Positions 44,561 through 56,538 of a DNA stretch of 64,000 bases are shown here, one piece after another (the stretch's first letter is position 1; the number at the start of each line of letters is the position of its first letter). Source of the stretch: Streptomyces malaysiense (GTDB lineage Bacteria; Actinomycetota; Actinomycetes; Streptomycetales; Streptomycetaceae). The notes beneath the pieces were generated by a model. The model saw nothing but the letters and a program-made list of their open reading frames with translations. It had not been told where the DNA came from and ran no database searches. Location of the stretch: NCBI RefSeq assembly GCF_000980885.2, contig NZ_LBDA02000028.1, positions 1 through 64,000 of the forward strand, read 5' to 3'. The position numbers and the translations under genes are program-made.

Positions 44561-47500
44561 CTACGAGTGCGTGCGCAGCAGCGTCCGCATCGTCCGCATC
44601 GCCACCGACAGGTTGGCGAGGTCGAAGGAGTCCGAACCGCGGATCTCCTCCAGGGTGGTGCGCGCCCGGCCCAGGATCGGGGCGTTCTTCCGCTCCCAGT
44701 CCGCGAAGCGCTGCTCCGGCGAGGAGGTGCCGTTGCCCGCCGCGAGCACGTCCGCGGTGAGCGCCGCGTGCGCCGCGTAGAGGTCCTCGCGGATGGAGGC
44801 TCGGGCCATGGACTGCCAGCGGTCGTTGCGGGGCAGCTCGATGATGCGGTCCATCAGCTGGGTGATGCCGAGGCGGTCGGCGAGGTCGTAGTAGACCTCG
44901 GCGACGTCCAGCGGCTCCTTGCCCATGCGGTCGGCCACCGAGACGATGTCGAGCGCCGGGAAGGCCGAGGAGAACCCGGCCACGCGGGTGGCGAGTTCGT
45001 CCGGGACGCCGGCCGCGGACAGCTCGTCGTACACGTGCTGGTACCACTCCAGGTCCGCGCCCCGCACCAGCTTGGGCAGCTGCTGCCAGACCTGCTCGAC
45101 GCGCTCGGCGAAGAACTCCACCGTCTCGGCGAGCTGCAGCGGCTGCGGCCGGTTGTTGAGCAGCCAGCGGGTGCCGCGCTCGACCAGGCGGCGCGAGTGC
45201 AGCCGGATACGGGTCTGCACGGCGGCGTCGACCTGGTTGTCCAGGGCCTCAACCGCGTCCCACACCGGAGCCGAGCAGAAGATCGCGCGGGCCGCGGTCT
45301 GGGCGCGGACGATCTCCTCGAGGGAGGCGCCGGTCTCCTCGCGCAGCCGGTGCAGATACGTCGTACCGCCCGTGTTGACCGTGTCGTTGACCAGCACCGT
45401 GGTGGTGATCTCGCGGCGCAGCGGGTGGTTGTCGACGGCTTCCGCGAACCGCTCGCGCAGAGCGGAGGGGAAGTAGGCGTGCAGCAGGGTGCGCAGGTAC
45501 GGGTCGTCGGGCAGCGAGGTGGCCAGCAGCTCCTCGGCGACCGTGATCTTGGTGTACGCCATGACGACGGCCGTCTCCGGGCCGGTCAGGCCCTGGCCCT
45601 GGCCCAGGCGCTCGCGGATCTGGCGGTCGGTGGGCAGGAACTCCAGCGCCCGGTCCAGGTGGCCCTCGCGCACCAGGTGGCGCAGGAAGCGCTGCTGGGC
45701 GTGGAGCATGTCCTTGGCCTGGAACAGCGCGTTGGCGAGCGCGGTGTTCTGCGCGTAGTTGTTGCGCAGCACCAGCGCGCCGACCTCGTCGGTCATCCCG
45801 GCGAGCAGCTTGTTGCGCTGCTTGACGGTCATGTCGCCGTCCGCGACCAGGCCGTTCAGCAGGATCTTGATGTTCACCTCGTGGTCGGAGGTGTCCACGC
45901 CGGCGCTGTTGTCGATCGCGTCGGTGTTGATCTTGCCGCCCTGGTGGGCGAACTCGATGCGGCCGAGCTGGGTCAGGCCCAGGTTGCCGCCCTCGCCGAC
46001 GACCTTCACGCGCAGGTCGGCGCCGTCGACGCGGATGGCGTCGTTGGCCTTGTCGCCGACGTCCGCGTTCGACTCGGCGGACGACTTCACGTAGGTGCCG
46101 ATGCCGCCGTTCCACAGCAGGTCGACCGGCGCCCCGAGGATCGTCTTCATCAGGTCGGCCGGGGTCATCTTGGCGACCTTGTCCTCGATGCCGAGGGCCT
46201 CGCGGATGTGCGCGTTGAGCTGGATCGACTTGGCGCTGCGCGGGAAGATCCCGCCGCCCGCCGAGAGCAGCTCGGTGTTGTAGTCGGCCCAGCTGGAGCG
46301 GGGCAGCTCGAACAGGCGGCGACGCTCGGCGTACCCGGTCGCCGCGTCCGGGTTCGGGTCGATGAAGATGTGCCGGTGGTCGAAGGCGGCGACCAGGCGG
46401 ATGTGCTCGGACAGCAGCATGCCGTTGCCGAACACGTCACCGGACATGTCACCGATGCCGACGACCGTGAAGTCCTCGGACTGGGTGTCCACGCCCAGCT
46501 CGCGGAAGTGCCGCTTGACGGACTCCCACGCCCCGCGCGCCGTGATGCCCATGCCCTTGTGGTCGTAACCCGCCGAACCGCCGGAGGCGAAGGCGTCGCC
46601 GAGCCAGAAGTTGTACTTCTCGGCGACCCCGTTGGCGATGTCGGAGAAGGTGGCGGTGCCCTTGTCGGCCGCGACGACCAGGTAGGTGTCGTCGCCGTCG
46701 TGCCGCACCACGTCCTTGGGCGGGACGACCTCGCCGCCGACCATGTTGTCGGTGATGTCCAGCAGCGCCGAGATGAACGTCTTGTAGCTGGCGACGCCCT
46801 CCGCGAGCCACGCGTCCCGGTCCTGCGCCGGGTCCGGCAGCTGCTTGGCGACGAAGCCGCCCTTGGCGCCGACCGGCACGATGACGGTGTTCTTCACCAT
46901 CTGCGCCTTGACCAGGCCGAGGATCTCGGTACGGAAGTCCTCACGCCGGTCGGACCAGCGCAGACCACCGCGCGCGACCTTGCCGAAGCGCAGGTGCACG
47001 CCCTCGACGCGCGGCGAGTACACCCAGATCTCGAACGCGGGGCGCGGCGCGGGCAGGTCCGGGATGGCCTGCGGGTCGAACTTCATCGACACGTAGTCGT
47101 GCGGGTGGCCGTCGGGGCGCCGCTGGAAGAAGTTGGTGCGCAGGGTCGCCTTGATGACGGTCAGGAAGGAGCGCAGGATGCGGTCCTCGTCCAGGCTCGC
47201 CACCTGGTCCAGGGCCGCGTCCAGCTCCTCCAGCAGCGCGTCCGTCAGCTCCAGGCCGGCCTGCTGCCGCTCCGGCGACATGCGCGCCTCGAAGAGGGAG
47301 ACGAGCAGCCGGGTGGTGTGGACGTTGTTGCGGAGGGTGTCCTCCATGTAGTCCTGCGAGAAGGTCGAACCGGCCTGGCGCAGGTACTTGGCGTAGGCGC
47401 GCAGCACCATCGCCTCACGCCAGTTCAGCCCGGCGCTGAGCACGAGGGAGTTGAAGCCGTCGTTCTCCGCGTGGCCGGTCCAGGTCGCGGCGAACGCCTC

Positions 47501-49513
47501 CTGGAAGCGCTCGCGGCCGTCGTCGCCCAGGTAGTCGCCGCCCGTGCCGCCGGGCGACTTGGGGATGCGCAGGCCGAAGTCGTAGATCCAGCCGGTGGTG
47601 CGGTCCGAGCAGCGCAGTTCGTACGGCCGCTCGTCCACGACCTCGACGCCGATGCGCTGCAGGACCGGCAGCACGGCGGACAGGGAGACGGAGGCACCCT
47701 TGCGGTAGATCTTGAAGCGGCGCTCGTCGGGGGCGGCGCCGACCGGCTCGTACAGGCTCAGCGCGAAGTCGTTGCCGGGCTCCTCGGTGAGCCGCTCCAG
47801 GTGCACGAGATCGGCCACGGCCGCGCGGGGGGTGTGGTCGGCCTTGTAGCCCTCGGGGAAGGCGTTGGTGTAGCGGCGCAGCAGCTCGGCGGCGCGCTCC
47901 TCGCCCAGCTCGGCGTTGAGCGCCTCGCCGAACCCGTCCACCCAGGAGCGGGCGGCCTCGACCAGGCGGGCCTCGATGCGGTCCTTGTCGGCGTCCGACA
48001 GCTCGGGCAGCTCGGTGCCCTGCGGGACGCGGACGACGAAGTGCAGCCGGGACAGGATCGACTCGGTGTTCCAGGCGGTGAAGTCGACGCTGGTGCCGCC
48101 GAGCTCCTCCTTCAGGATGTCGATGATCCGCAACCGCACGCCGGTGGTGTAGCGGTCGCGCGGCAGGTAGACGAGGGCCGAGTAGTAGCGGCCGTACTCG
48201 TCCTGGCGCAGGTACAGCCGCAGCCGGCGGCGCTCCTGGAGGTAGAGCACGCTGGTGACGATGGACTGCAGCTCGGCGGCCGGCGTCTGGAACAGCTCGT
48301 CGCGCGGGTAGGTCTCCAGGATCTGGAGCAGGTCGCGGCCGTCGTGGCTGTTGGGCGAGAACCCGGCGCGGTCGAGGACCTCGGCGACCTTGCGGCGGAT
48401 GACCGGGACGCGGCGCACCGACTCGGTGTACGCGGCCGAGGAGAACAGGCCGAGGAAGCGGCGCTCCCCGACGACGTTGCCGTCCTTGTCGAACTTCTTG
48501 ACGCCGATGTAGTCCAGGTACGACGGCCGGTGCACGGTGGCCCGGCTGTTCGCCTTGGTCAGCACGAGCAGCTTGTGCTCACGGGCCTTGGCGCGAGCGT
48601 CCGCCGGCAGCCGCTCGAAGGAGGGACTGACCGGGTGCTGGTCGTCCTCGGCGTGCTGCGGGTCGGAGCGCAGGATGCCGAGGCCGGTGCCGGGCACCGC
48701 GGCCAGGATGTCGTCGCCGCGCAGCTCGTACTCGCGGAAGCCCAGGAAGGTGAAGTGGTCGGTGGAGAGCCAGCGCAGCAGCTCACGGGCCTCTTCGACC
48801 TCGGCCTTCGGCAGGTCGGCCGGGACCGGCTCGTCCTCCAGCTCGCCGGCGATCCGCGCCGCCGCCTCGCGCATCTTGTCCCAGTCCTCGACGGCCTCGC
48901 GGACGTCGGAGAGCACACGGAGCAGGTCGGAGGTGATCTGCTTGAGGTCGGCGCGGTCGGTCTCGCGGTCGATCTCGACGTGGATCCACGACTCGATGTG
49001 CGTGTCGTGCGGCAGCTCGGCGGAGGGGGCCGGGACCGGCAGGATCTCCAGCAGCTTGCCGGTGATGTCGCGGCGGACCGCGAACTGGGGGTGGATCACG
49101 ACGTGGATGCCGCGCCCGCCCCGGGTCAGCTCGTTGGTGACGGAGTCGACCAGGAACGGCATGTCGTCGGTCACGACCTCGACGACGGTGTGGCTGCACG
49201 TCCAGCCGTTCTCCTCGACCGTCGGGGTGTGCACCCGGACGTTCGCGGTGCCCTGGGGGCGGTTCTCGGCGAGACGGTAGTGCGAGACCGCGGCGCCGAA
49301 GGCGTCCACCGGGTCGCGGTCGGCGAGGTCTTCCGGTGCGGTGTGCAGGAAGTAGCGCTGGAGGAACGCGAGGGTTGACTCACTGTCCGGGGTGTCCGGG
49401 GAGCCCTCGCCCGTCGACCCGGTCGGTAGGTTCCCCCCGACCGGGCTGTTCTCAGCTACCCGAGCGGCCCGTTCGAGCATCTCGGCCTTGGCTTCGTCCA
49501 GCTTGGTCTGCAT
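44561..49513 (-). CDS. gdh: NAD-specific glutamate dehydrogenase, large (GDH-180) type
   Basis: The 1650-residue enzyme converts glutamate to 2-oxoglutarate and ammonia with NAD. Its size places it in the 180-kDa class first defined in Streptomyces. The ~700-residue N-terminal region carries ACT-like regulatory parts (HTVVEVVTDDMPFLVDSV). The catalytic core near 860–890 shows GGLRWSDRREDFRTEILGL and then KAQMVKNTVIVPVGAKGGF, with the substrate-binding lysines. GDMSGDVFGNGMLL near 1025 is in the NAD-binding part. The start ATG 49513 follows AGAGGA. It is a monocistronic gene. It supports amino-acid catabolism. Confidence 0.97.
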   Translation of the reverse strand: MQTKLDEAKAEMLERAARVAENSPVGGNLPTGSTGEGSPDTPDSESTLAFLQRYFLHTAPEDLADRDPVDAFGAAVSHYRLAENRPQGTANVRVHTPTVEENGWTCSHTVVEVVTDDMPFLVDSVTNELTRGGRGIHVVIHPQFAVRRDITGKLLEILPVPAPSAELPHDTHIESWIHVEIDRETDRADLKQITSDLLRVLSDVREAVEDWDKMREAAARIAGELEDEPVPADLPKAEVEEARELLRWLSTDHFTFLGFREYELRGDDILAAVPGTGLGILRSDPQHAEDDQHPVSPSFERLPADARAKAREHKLLVLTKANSRATVHRPSYLDYIGVKKFDKDGNVVGERRFLGLFSSAAYTESVRRVPVIRRKVAEVLDRAGFSPNSHDGRDLLQILETYPRDELFQTPAAELQSIVTSVLYLQERRRLRLYLRQDEYGRYYSALVYLPRDRYTTGVRLRIIDILKEELGGTSVDFTAWNTESILSRLHFVVRVPQGTELPELSDADKDRIEARLVEAARSWVDGFGEALNAELGEERAAELLRRYTNAFPEGYKADHTPRAAVADLVHLERLTEEPGNDFALSLYEPVGAAPDERRFKIYRKGASVSLSAVLPVLQRIGVEVVDERPYELRCSDRTTGWIYDFGLRIPKSPGGTGGDYLGDDGRERFQEAFAATWTGHAENDGFNSLVLSAGLNWREAMVLRAYAKYLRQAGSTFSQDYMEDTLRNNVHTTRLLVSLFEARMSPERQQAGLELTDALLEELDAALDQVASLDEDRILRSFLTVIKATLRTNFFQRRPDGHPHDYVSMKFDPQAIPDLPAPRPAFEIWVYSPRVEGVHLRFGKVARGGLRWSDRREDFRTEILGLVKAQMVKNTVIVPVGAKGGFVAKQLPDPAQDRDAWLAEGVASYKTFISALLDITDNMVGGEVVPPKDVVRHDGDDTYLVVAADKGTATFSDIANGVAEKYNFWLGDAFASGGSAGYDHKGMGITARGAWESVKRHFRELGVDTQSEDFTVVGIGDMSGDVFGNGMLLSEHIRLVAAFDHRHIFIDPNPDAATGYAERRRLFELPRSSWADYNTELLSAGGGIFPRSAKSIQLNAHIREALGIEDKVAKMTPADLMKTILGAPVDLLWNGGIGTYVKSSAESNADVGDKANDAIRVDGADLRVKVVGEGGNLGLTQLGRIEFAHQGGKINTDAIDNSAGVDTSDHEVNIKILLNGLVADGDMTVKQRNKLLAGMTDEVGALVLRNNYAQNTALANALFQAKDMLHAQQRFLRHLVREGHLDRALEFLPTDRQIRERLGQGQGLTGPETAVVMAYTKITVAEELLATSLPDDPYLRTLLHAYFPSALRERFAEAVDNHPLRREITTTVLVNDTVNTGGTTYLHRLREETGASLEEIVRAQTAARAIFCSAPVWDAVEALDNQVDAAVQTRIRLHSRRLVERGTRWLLNNRPQPLQLAETVEFFAERVEQVWQQLPKLVRGADLEWYQHVYDELSAAGVPDELATRVAGFSSAFPALDIVSVADRMGKEPLDVAEVYYDLADRLGITQLMDRIIELPRNDRWQSMARASIREDLYAAHAALTADVLAAGNGTSSPEQRFADWERKNAPILGRARTTLEEIRGSDSFDLANLSVAMRTMRTLLRTHS

Positions 49514-50095
49514 TGTCCTCTGGCTCCTGTCGCGCGCCGTTGCGTGACGTAGAAGGAAGTACTGGCTCTTCCCCTGCGGCTCGACGCCACGGCCCGGAGT
49601 TTCCGGTCCGTTCCGACGCTATGCCGACAGGTGAGATGAGCGGGGGGTATTCGGCCATTTCCGACACGACCACGGGGTGTGACGCTGCTCTCGGCACCGT
49701 CGTCCTCCGGGCCGGGCCAGGCGTCCTGGGGGCAGCGGTGCCCCCGTCCCGCCCGCGAGGACCAGCGACCGCCGCCCGGTCACGGAGGTCGTCCGTGCAA
49801 CCCGGGCGCGGGGCGGGAGCCGTAACGCTCCCGCGAGCTATCGCGCTGATCACGCCACAAGGCTATCGCCCCTCACCCCGGAACCGTCATGAGCCGTATG
49901 TGTACAAAACAGGGGGTCAAACTTTGACGTTCTGCACAGCGCCGGGGGGCGCCCGGGTGGCGTAACCGGATTCGGCCAGGTGAGGGGCCGCGCGGGGTAG
50001 CGGCCCCGCGCCTTCCGCCGCACCCTGAGAGCTACGGCCCAGGGGACCGGACCGGCCGAGGAGTCCGTCCCCGTCTGTCCCGGAGGAGCGCCGAC
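49514..50095. other. Divergent 582-nt intergenic region
   Basis: This gap between gdh and the DJ-1-like gene has no credible ORF. It contains a hairpin (8-bp stem, 49813–49834), a GTCAAA-C-TTTGAC dyad at 49916 and a GC hairpin at 49984–50007. On the minus strand TTGACC followed 16 nt later by TACGGC (49893–49920) is a possible promoter for gdh with a long leader. Confidence 0.45.
49916..49928. promoter_or_regulatory. 13-bp dyad GTCAAA-C-TTTGAC
   Basis: A perfect inverted repeat with a single central base overlaps a TTGACC -35-like element on the minus strand. It is placed to regulate gdh, about 400 nt upstream, or the divergent DJ-1-like gene. Confidence 0.4.
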
Positions 50096-50662
50096 ATGCC
50101 CGCGAAGATCCTCATCGTCACCGGCGACGCCGCGGAGTCCCTGGAGGTCATGTATCCCTACCAGCGGCTGCGCGAGGAGGGCTACGACGTCGACATCGCG
50201 GCCCCCTCCCGCAAGACGCTCCGCTTCGTCGTGCACGACTTCGAGCCCGGCTACGACACGTACACCGAGAAGCCCGGGTACACCTGGCCGGCCGACCTCG
50301 CCTTCGCCGAGGTGGACCCCGGCGCGTACGCCGCCCTCGTCATCCCCGGCGGCCGGGCCCCCGAGTACCTGCGCAACGACCCCGAACTGCGCAAGATCCT
50401 CAAGGCATTCTTCGACGCGGACAAGCCGGTCGCCCAGATCTGCCACGGCCCGCTGCTCACCGCCGCGATCGACACCCTGCGCGGCCGGCGCGTCACGGCC
50501 TATCCGGCCCTGGAACCCGACATGCAGGCCGCCGGCGCGAGCTTCCAGGACACGGAGACGGTGACGGACGGCACGCTGGTCTCCGCCCGCGCCTGGCCGG
50601 ACCATCCGGGGTGGATGCGGGAGTTCGTCAAGGTGCTGCGGGCGAAGGCCCCGGCGAACTGA
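50096..50662 (+). CDS. DJ-1/PfpI-family protein
   Basis: The 188-residue protein starts at ATG 50096 after GGAGGAG. The nucleophile elbow QICHGP gives Cys116–His117, with Glu15 (AESLE) as the acidic partner. VIPGGRAPEYLRND is typical of the PfpI-like branch. Members act as deglycases, proteases or chaperone-like hydrolases; which applies here is unknown. The ORF is single and convergent with the HAD gene, 17 nt apart. Confidence 0.93.
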   Translation: MPAKILIVTGDAAESLEVMYPYQRLREEGYDVDIAAPSRKTLRFVVHDFEPGYDTYTEKPGYTWPADLAFAEVDPGAYAALVIPGGRAPEYLRNDPELRKILKAFFDADKPVAQICHGPLLTAAIDTLRGRRVTAYPALEPDMQAAGASFQDTETVTDGTLVSARAWPDHPGWMREFVKVLRAKAPAN

Positions 50663-50679
50663 GGTCCGCGCGGCGTCCG

Positions 50680-51348
50680 TCACACGGCTATTCGCTCCGC
50701 GATCTCCACCGCCTCCGCCAGCGTGTCCACCACCGGGACGCCGACCTCCTCCAGACTGGCCCTGCCGTGCGAGCCCCCGGTGTACAGCACCGCCCCGGCC
50801 CCCACGTGCCGCGCCGCGACCGCGTCGTCCGCCGCGTCCCCGATCACGACCGTCCGCCCCGGCTCCACCGACCCCGCGAGCCGGGACAGATGCCGCACCA
50901 TGTGCTCGGCCTTGCTCCCCCCGGACGGCCCGGTCCGACCGTCGACGCGCACGAACTGCTCCTCGATCCCGAACCCCCGCACGAGCGGCACCAGCTCCTC
51001 GTGTCCGTACATGCTCAGCAGGGACTGGCTGTGCCCCGCCGTCCGCCAGCCGCGGAGCAGCTCCGCCGCCCCCTCGGTCAGCGTGCAGCGCGCCCTTCGC
51101 TCCGTGTACCGCCGGTGGAACATCCCGTCCATCAGCTCCCACTCGGCCTCGCTCGGCAGCCGCCCCATCAGCCGCTCGTAGAACTTCGGCACCGGCACGC
51201 AGTACAACGCGCGGTACTGCTCCAGCGTGATCGGCGCCAGGCCGAGCTCCGCGAAGGCCGCGTTGGTCGCCTCGATGATCGCCTCGTTGTCGTGGAACAG
51301 CGTGCCGTTCCAGTCCCAGACGATGTGCGCGCGTGCGTGCTTCCCCAT
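50680..51348 (-). CDS. HAD-superfamily hydrolase
   Basis: The 222-residue protein starts at ATG 51348 (MGKHARAHIVWDWNGTLFHD). Motif I is DWNGT, with Asp12 as nucleophile; the second position is Asn where DxD is usual, as in several phosphoglycolate-phosphatase-like members. Motif II is LLSMYGH, motif III Lys in GSKAEHM, and motif IV VVIGDAADDAVAA. It is probably a small-molecule phosphatase. The substrate is not deducible. Confidence 0.9.
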   Translation of the reverse strand: MGKHARAHIVWDWNGTLFHDNEAIIEATNAAFAELGLAPITLEQYRALYCVPVPKFYERLMGRLPSEAEWELMDGMFHRRYTERRARCTLTEGAAELLRGWRTAGHSQSLLSMYGHEELVPLVRGFGIEEQFVRVDGRTGPSGGSKAEHMVRHLSRLAGSVEPGRTVVIGDAADDAVAARHVGAGAVLYTGGSHGRASLEEVGVPVVDTLAEAVEIAERIAV

Positions 51349-51427
51349 GTCCAAGACCGTACCCGCCCCCACTGACAATGCCCCGGGGCGGCCGGCGATC
51401 CCCCGGTGGCGGCCGGGTCCCGCCCGG

Positions 51428-51931
51428 TCAGCCCCGCCCGAGAAGGTTGGGGATCTCCTGCGTGGCGAACCACAGCAGCTCGTGGTCCTCCGCCCCGTCC
51501 ACGGCCGACTGCGCGTCCTCGTCCCCGCCGTCCGCCGCCGCCAGCGCCCGCGCCGCCGCGGTCACCTCCCGCTCGGCGTCGTCGGCGTCGGCGTGGACCG
51601 CCGCCGCCTTGGCGAGCGGCACCGTCACCTTCACGGTCACCCCGCCCGGCTCGGCCGCGCTCTCCGGGCCGGCCGCGACCGCGCCGTCGGCCACGTCCAC
51701 GGCCACCACGATCCGGCGCCGCGGCGCGTCCTCGTCGGCCGCGAGCAGGCGCAGCGAGGCCAGCGCGGCCCGGCCGAGCGCGGCGTACTCCAGTTCCTCG
51801 ACGTCGTCGGAGCGGTACCAGGCGCGCAGGGCGGGCGTGACGGCGTACGCGGCGAAGGGGCCGGCCCCCAGCTCACCCGTCCTGTGCGCCTCGGCGAGAC
51901 CGGGGAGGGTCAGGGGGACGTAGACGCGCAT
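51428..51931 (-). CDS. DUF6912-type hypothetical protein
   Basis: The 167-residue protein begins MRVYVPLTLPGLAEAHRTGELG at ATG 51931; upstream frame has no homology. It is acidic, with WYRSDDVEELEYAALGRAALASLRLLA and RRRIVVAVDV followed by an Asp/Ala-rich stretch and HELLWFATQEIPNLL near the end. I recall it as an actinobacterial protein family of unknown function. It precedes the HAD gene by 79 nt on the same strand, so the two may be co-transcribed. Confidence 0.8.
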   Translation of the reverse strand: MRVYVPLTLPGLAEAHRTGELGAGPFAAYAVTPALRAWYRSDDVEELEYAALGRAALASLRLLAADEDAPRRRIVVAVDVADGAVAAGPESAAEPGGVTVKVTVPLAKAAAVHADADDAEREVTAAARALAAADGGDEDAQSAVDGAEDHELLWFATQEIPNLLGRG

Positions 51932-52218
51932 GCTCGCCGCTCTCTTCTGGTCGTTCCGGGGGGCTTCAGGATACGTGCGGCTGTCCCCTTTCGAGTCCCT
52001 GCCCACACCCCGTAAGTGTCAGCCCCACGCGTCGCTCTTCACCCGGCGGACCCGCGTCATCTCGGGGCCCGGCCCTCTGTCCATCCCCCCGGAGGGTGAA
52101 TCCCCTCGCCCCCTCGCCACCACCGCCCACGTCCTTGCCGCGCGGTCCCCGGCCCCGTACAAGATCCCCACCACCTAGTTACCGCCCGGTACCCCCCGGG
52201 CCGTCGAACGGGGACCCC

Positions 52219-52749
52219 ATGAACAAGGTCATGAGCCGCACCCCTCACCCCCGCCCCCGGCACCGCCCGCCGACCCGCCACGACACCCGCCGCCCCTCCC
52301 CGGGCCCGCGCCGGGCGTCCGCCGACGGCCGTACGGCCACCCGCGCCGCACGCCCCCAGCCGCTCCAGGGGCCGCCGGCACCGGCCCAGCCGCCCCGCAC
52401 AGCCCCTCGGGCGCCCGTCCGGCCCACTCGCCCCACGGACCTCTTCGCGGACCGCCTGCTGGCCGTCCTCAGCGGTCAGCGCCCGGTGCACTGGATGCTC
52501 CGCCACACCGCGGGCCGCGCCTACGACGACCTGGCCCGCCTGGCCGCCGAGGGCCCCCTGCGCGCCCGGGGCACCCGCCCGGTCGTCCGCGACATCGGCT
52601 ACTACGTCGCCGGCGAGGGCGCCCTGGAGGTCTTCGCCCGGATCGCCGCGGGCAGCCGGCTCCGCGCCCTCGCCTTCCGCCTCGAACTGGGCCCGGACCT
52701 GCGCTGGCGCTGCACCGCGGTGGAGACAGGCCCACGCGCGAGGCCCTGA
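52219..52749 (+). CDS. Rv3235-family protein next to secA
   Basis: The 176-residue product is assigned from ATG 52219 (MNKVMSRTPHPRPR); an ATG at 52096 would add a low-complexity Pro/Arg stretch. The first ~85 residues are basic and disordered. The conserved C-terminal domain reads FADRLLAVLSGQRPVHWMLRHTAGRAYDDLARLA, then VRDIGYYVAGEGALEVFARIAAGSRLRALAFRLE. This matches the Rv3235-like family, found near secA in actinobacteria. Its role is unknown; the location hints at secretion or translation. It is convergent with secA. Confidence 0.85.
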   Translation: MNKVMSRTPHPRPRHRPPTRHDTRRPSPGPRRASADGRTATRAARPQPLQGPPAPAQPPRTAPRAPVRPTRPTDLFADRLLAVLSGQRPVHWMLRHTAGRAYDDLARLAAEGPLRARGTRPVVRDIGYYVAGEGALEVFARIAAGSRLRALAFRLELGPDLRWRCTAVETGPRARP

Positions 52750-52805
52750 GCCCCGGCCCGCCGCGGCCGCGGGCGGTCGCCGCCCGGAGCAGCCGGCGAC
52801 GCGAA

Positions 52806-52836
52806 GGGGGCCGGGCTCCAAAGGAACCCGGCCCCC
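52806..52836. terminator. Convergent terminator between Rv3235-like gene and secA
   Basis: A 14-bp GC-rich stem with one mismatch (52806–52819 with 52823–52836) and a 3-nt loop lies 15 nt past the secA stop. Confidence 0.75.
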
Positions 52837-52850
52837 TCACGGCGTGCGCG

Positions 52851-55664
<2,814 letters not shown>

Positions 55665-55917
55665 GGGGGCTGGTCTCCTTGCCGGTCGGGCCTGGGACGG
55701 TCGGTTTTCCATGTGACGTACTGAGCAACGGCCATCGTATGCGAGGACCGCGCCGCGCCGGGAGTGCCCGGTGTCCGGGCCGCCGCTTCACAGGAACAAC
55801 GGACGGGATACGCGGATAGTGCCGCATCGGCGCAGGGATTTGTGCGAAATGTGATCGCGCGCTCACGGATCGCGGAAATCGATGGCCCTTGCGGGGCGGT
55901 ACGAGCAGAATCGCCCG

Positions 55918-56490
55918 ATGGAACCCGTCACGCTCACCACCGGCCGGCTTCGTCTGCGCGCCGTCGGACCGGCCGACACCGAGGCCGTGTACCAGGCCGC
56001 GCAGGACCCCGACATCCAGCGCTGGACCACGATCCCCTCCCCGTACCTGCCCGAGCACGCGCGCGGTTTCACGGAGGAGCTGGTCCCGGGCGGCTGGGCG
56101 AACGGTTCGATGTTCACCTGGGGGATCTTCCTCACCGGCGGGGAGCTGGCCGGCATGCTCAGCCTCAGCATGCGCTCCCCCGCGACCGCGGAGGTCGGCT
56201 TCTGGGGCGCCAAGGAGCACCGCGGCCTCGGCCATGTGACGGAGGCCGTGCTCACCGCCTGCCGGTGGATCTTCACCGGCCTGGGCGTCGACCGGGTCGA
56301 GTGGCGCGCCGAGGTCGGCAACCACGGCTCGCGCGGGGTCGCCGAGCGCGCGGGCTTCACCCTGGAAGGCACCCTGCGCTCCGCGATCAACAACAAGGGG
56401 GTGCGCAGGGACTGCTGGATCGCCTCCCTGCTCCCCTCGGACCTCGGCCTGCCGTCCACCGCCCCCTATCTGCCCGGCCCGGGGCGGTGA
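55918..56490 (+). CDS. GNAT-family N-acetyltransferase (RimJ/RimL type)
   Basis: The 190-residue enzyme starts at ATG 55918 (MEPVTLTTGRLRLRAV). The acetyl-CoA loop is KEHRGLGHVTEAV, a variant of R/QxxGxG/A, and NHGSRGVAERAGFTLEGTLRSA is the typical late motif. RimJ/RimL-like proteins acetylate protein N-termini or small amines; the substrate here is unknown. It is divergent from secA. Confidence 0.93.
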   Translation: MEPVTLTTGRLRLRAVGPADTEAVYQAAQDPDIQRWTTIPSPYLPEHARGFTEELVPGGWANGSMFTWGIFLTGGELAGMLSLSMRSPATAEVGFWGAKEHRGLGHVTEAVLTACRWIFTGLGVDRVEWRAEVGNHGSRGVAERAGFTLEGTLRSAINNKGVRRDCWIASLLPSDLGLPSTAPYLPGPGR

Positions 56491-56538
56491 GCCGCAGCTC
56501 AGGACCGGTTGTCAGTGCCACCCTCTATCGTCCGGGGC

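Noticed and set aside
44555..49378. 1607-codon plus-strand frame opposite gdh
   Set aside because: Its product is Val/Gly/Asp/Gln low-complexity without domains, and it mirrors the strong codon bias of the well-conserved glutamate dehydrogenase on the other strand.
49452..49853. 133-codon minus-strand frame upstream of gdh
   Set aside because: It has no ribosome site, poor third-position GC and no recognisable product; part overlaps the gdh start.
50611..51375. Plus-strand frame opposite the HAD hydrolase gene
   Set aside because: It is His/Arg/Pro low-complexity with no motif; the HAD gene on the other strand has all four motifs.
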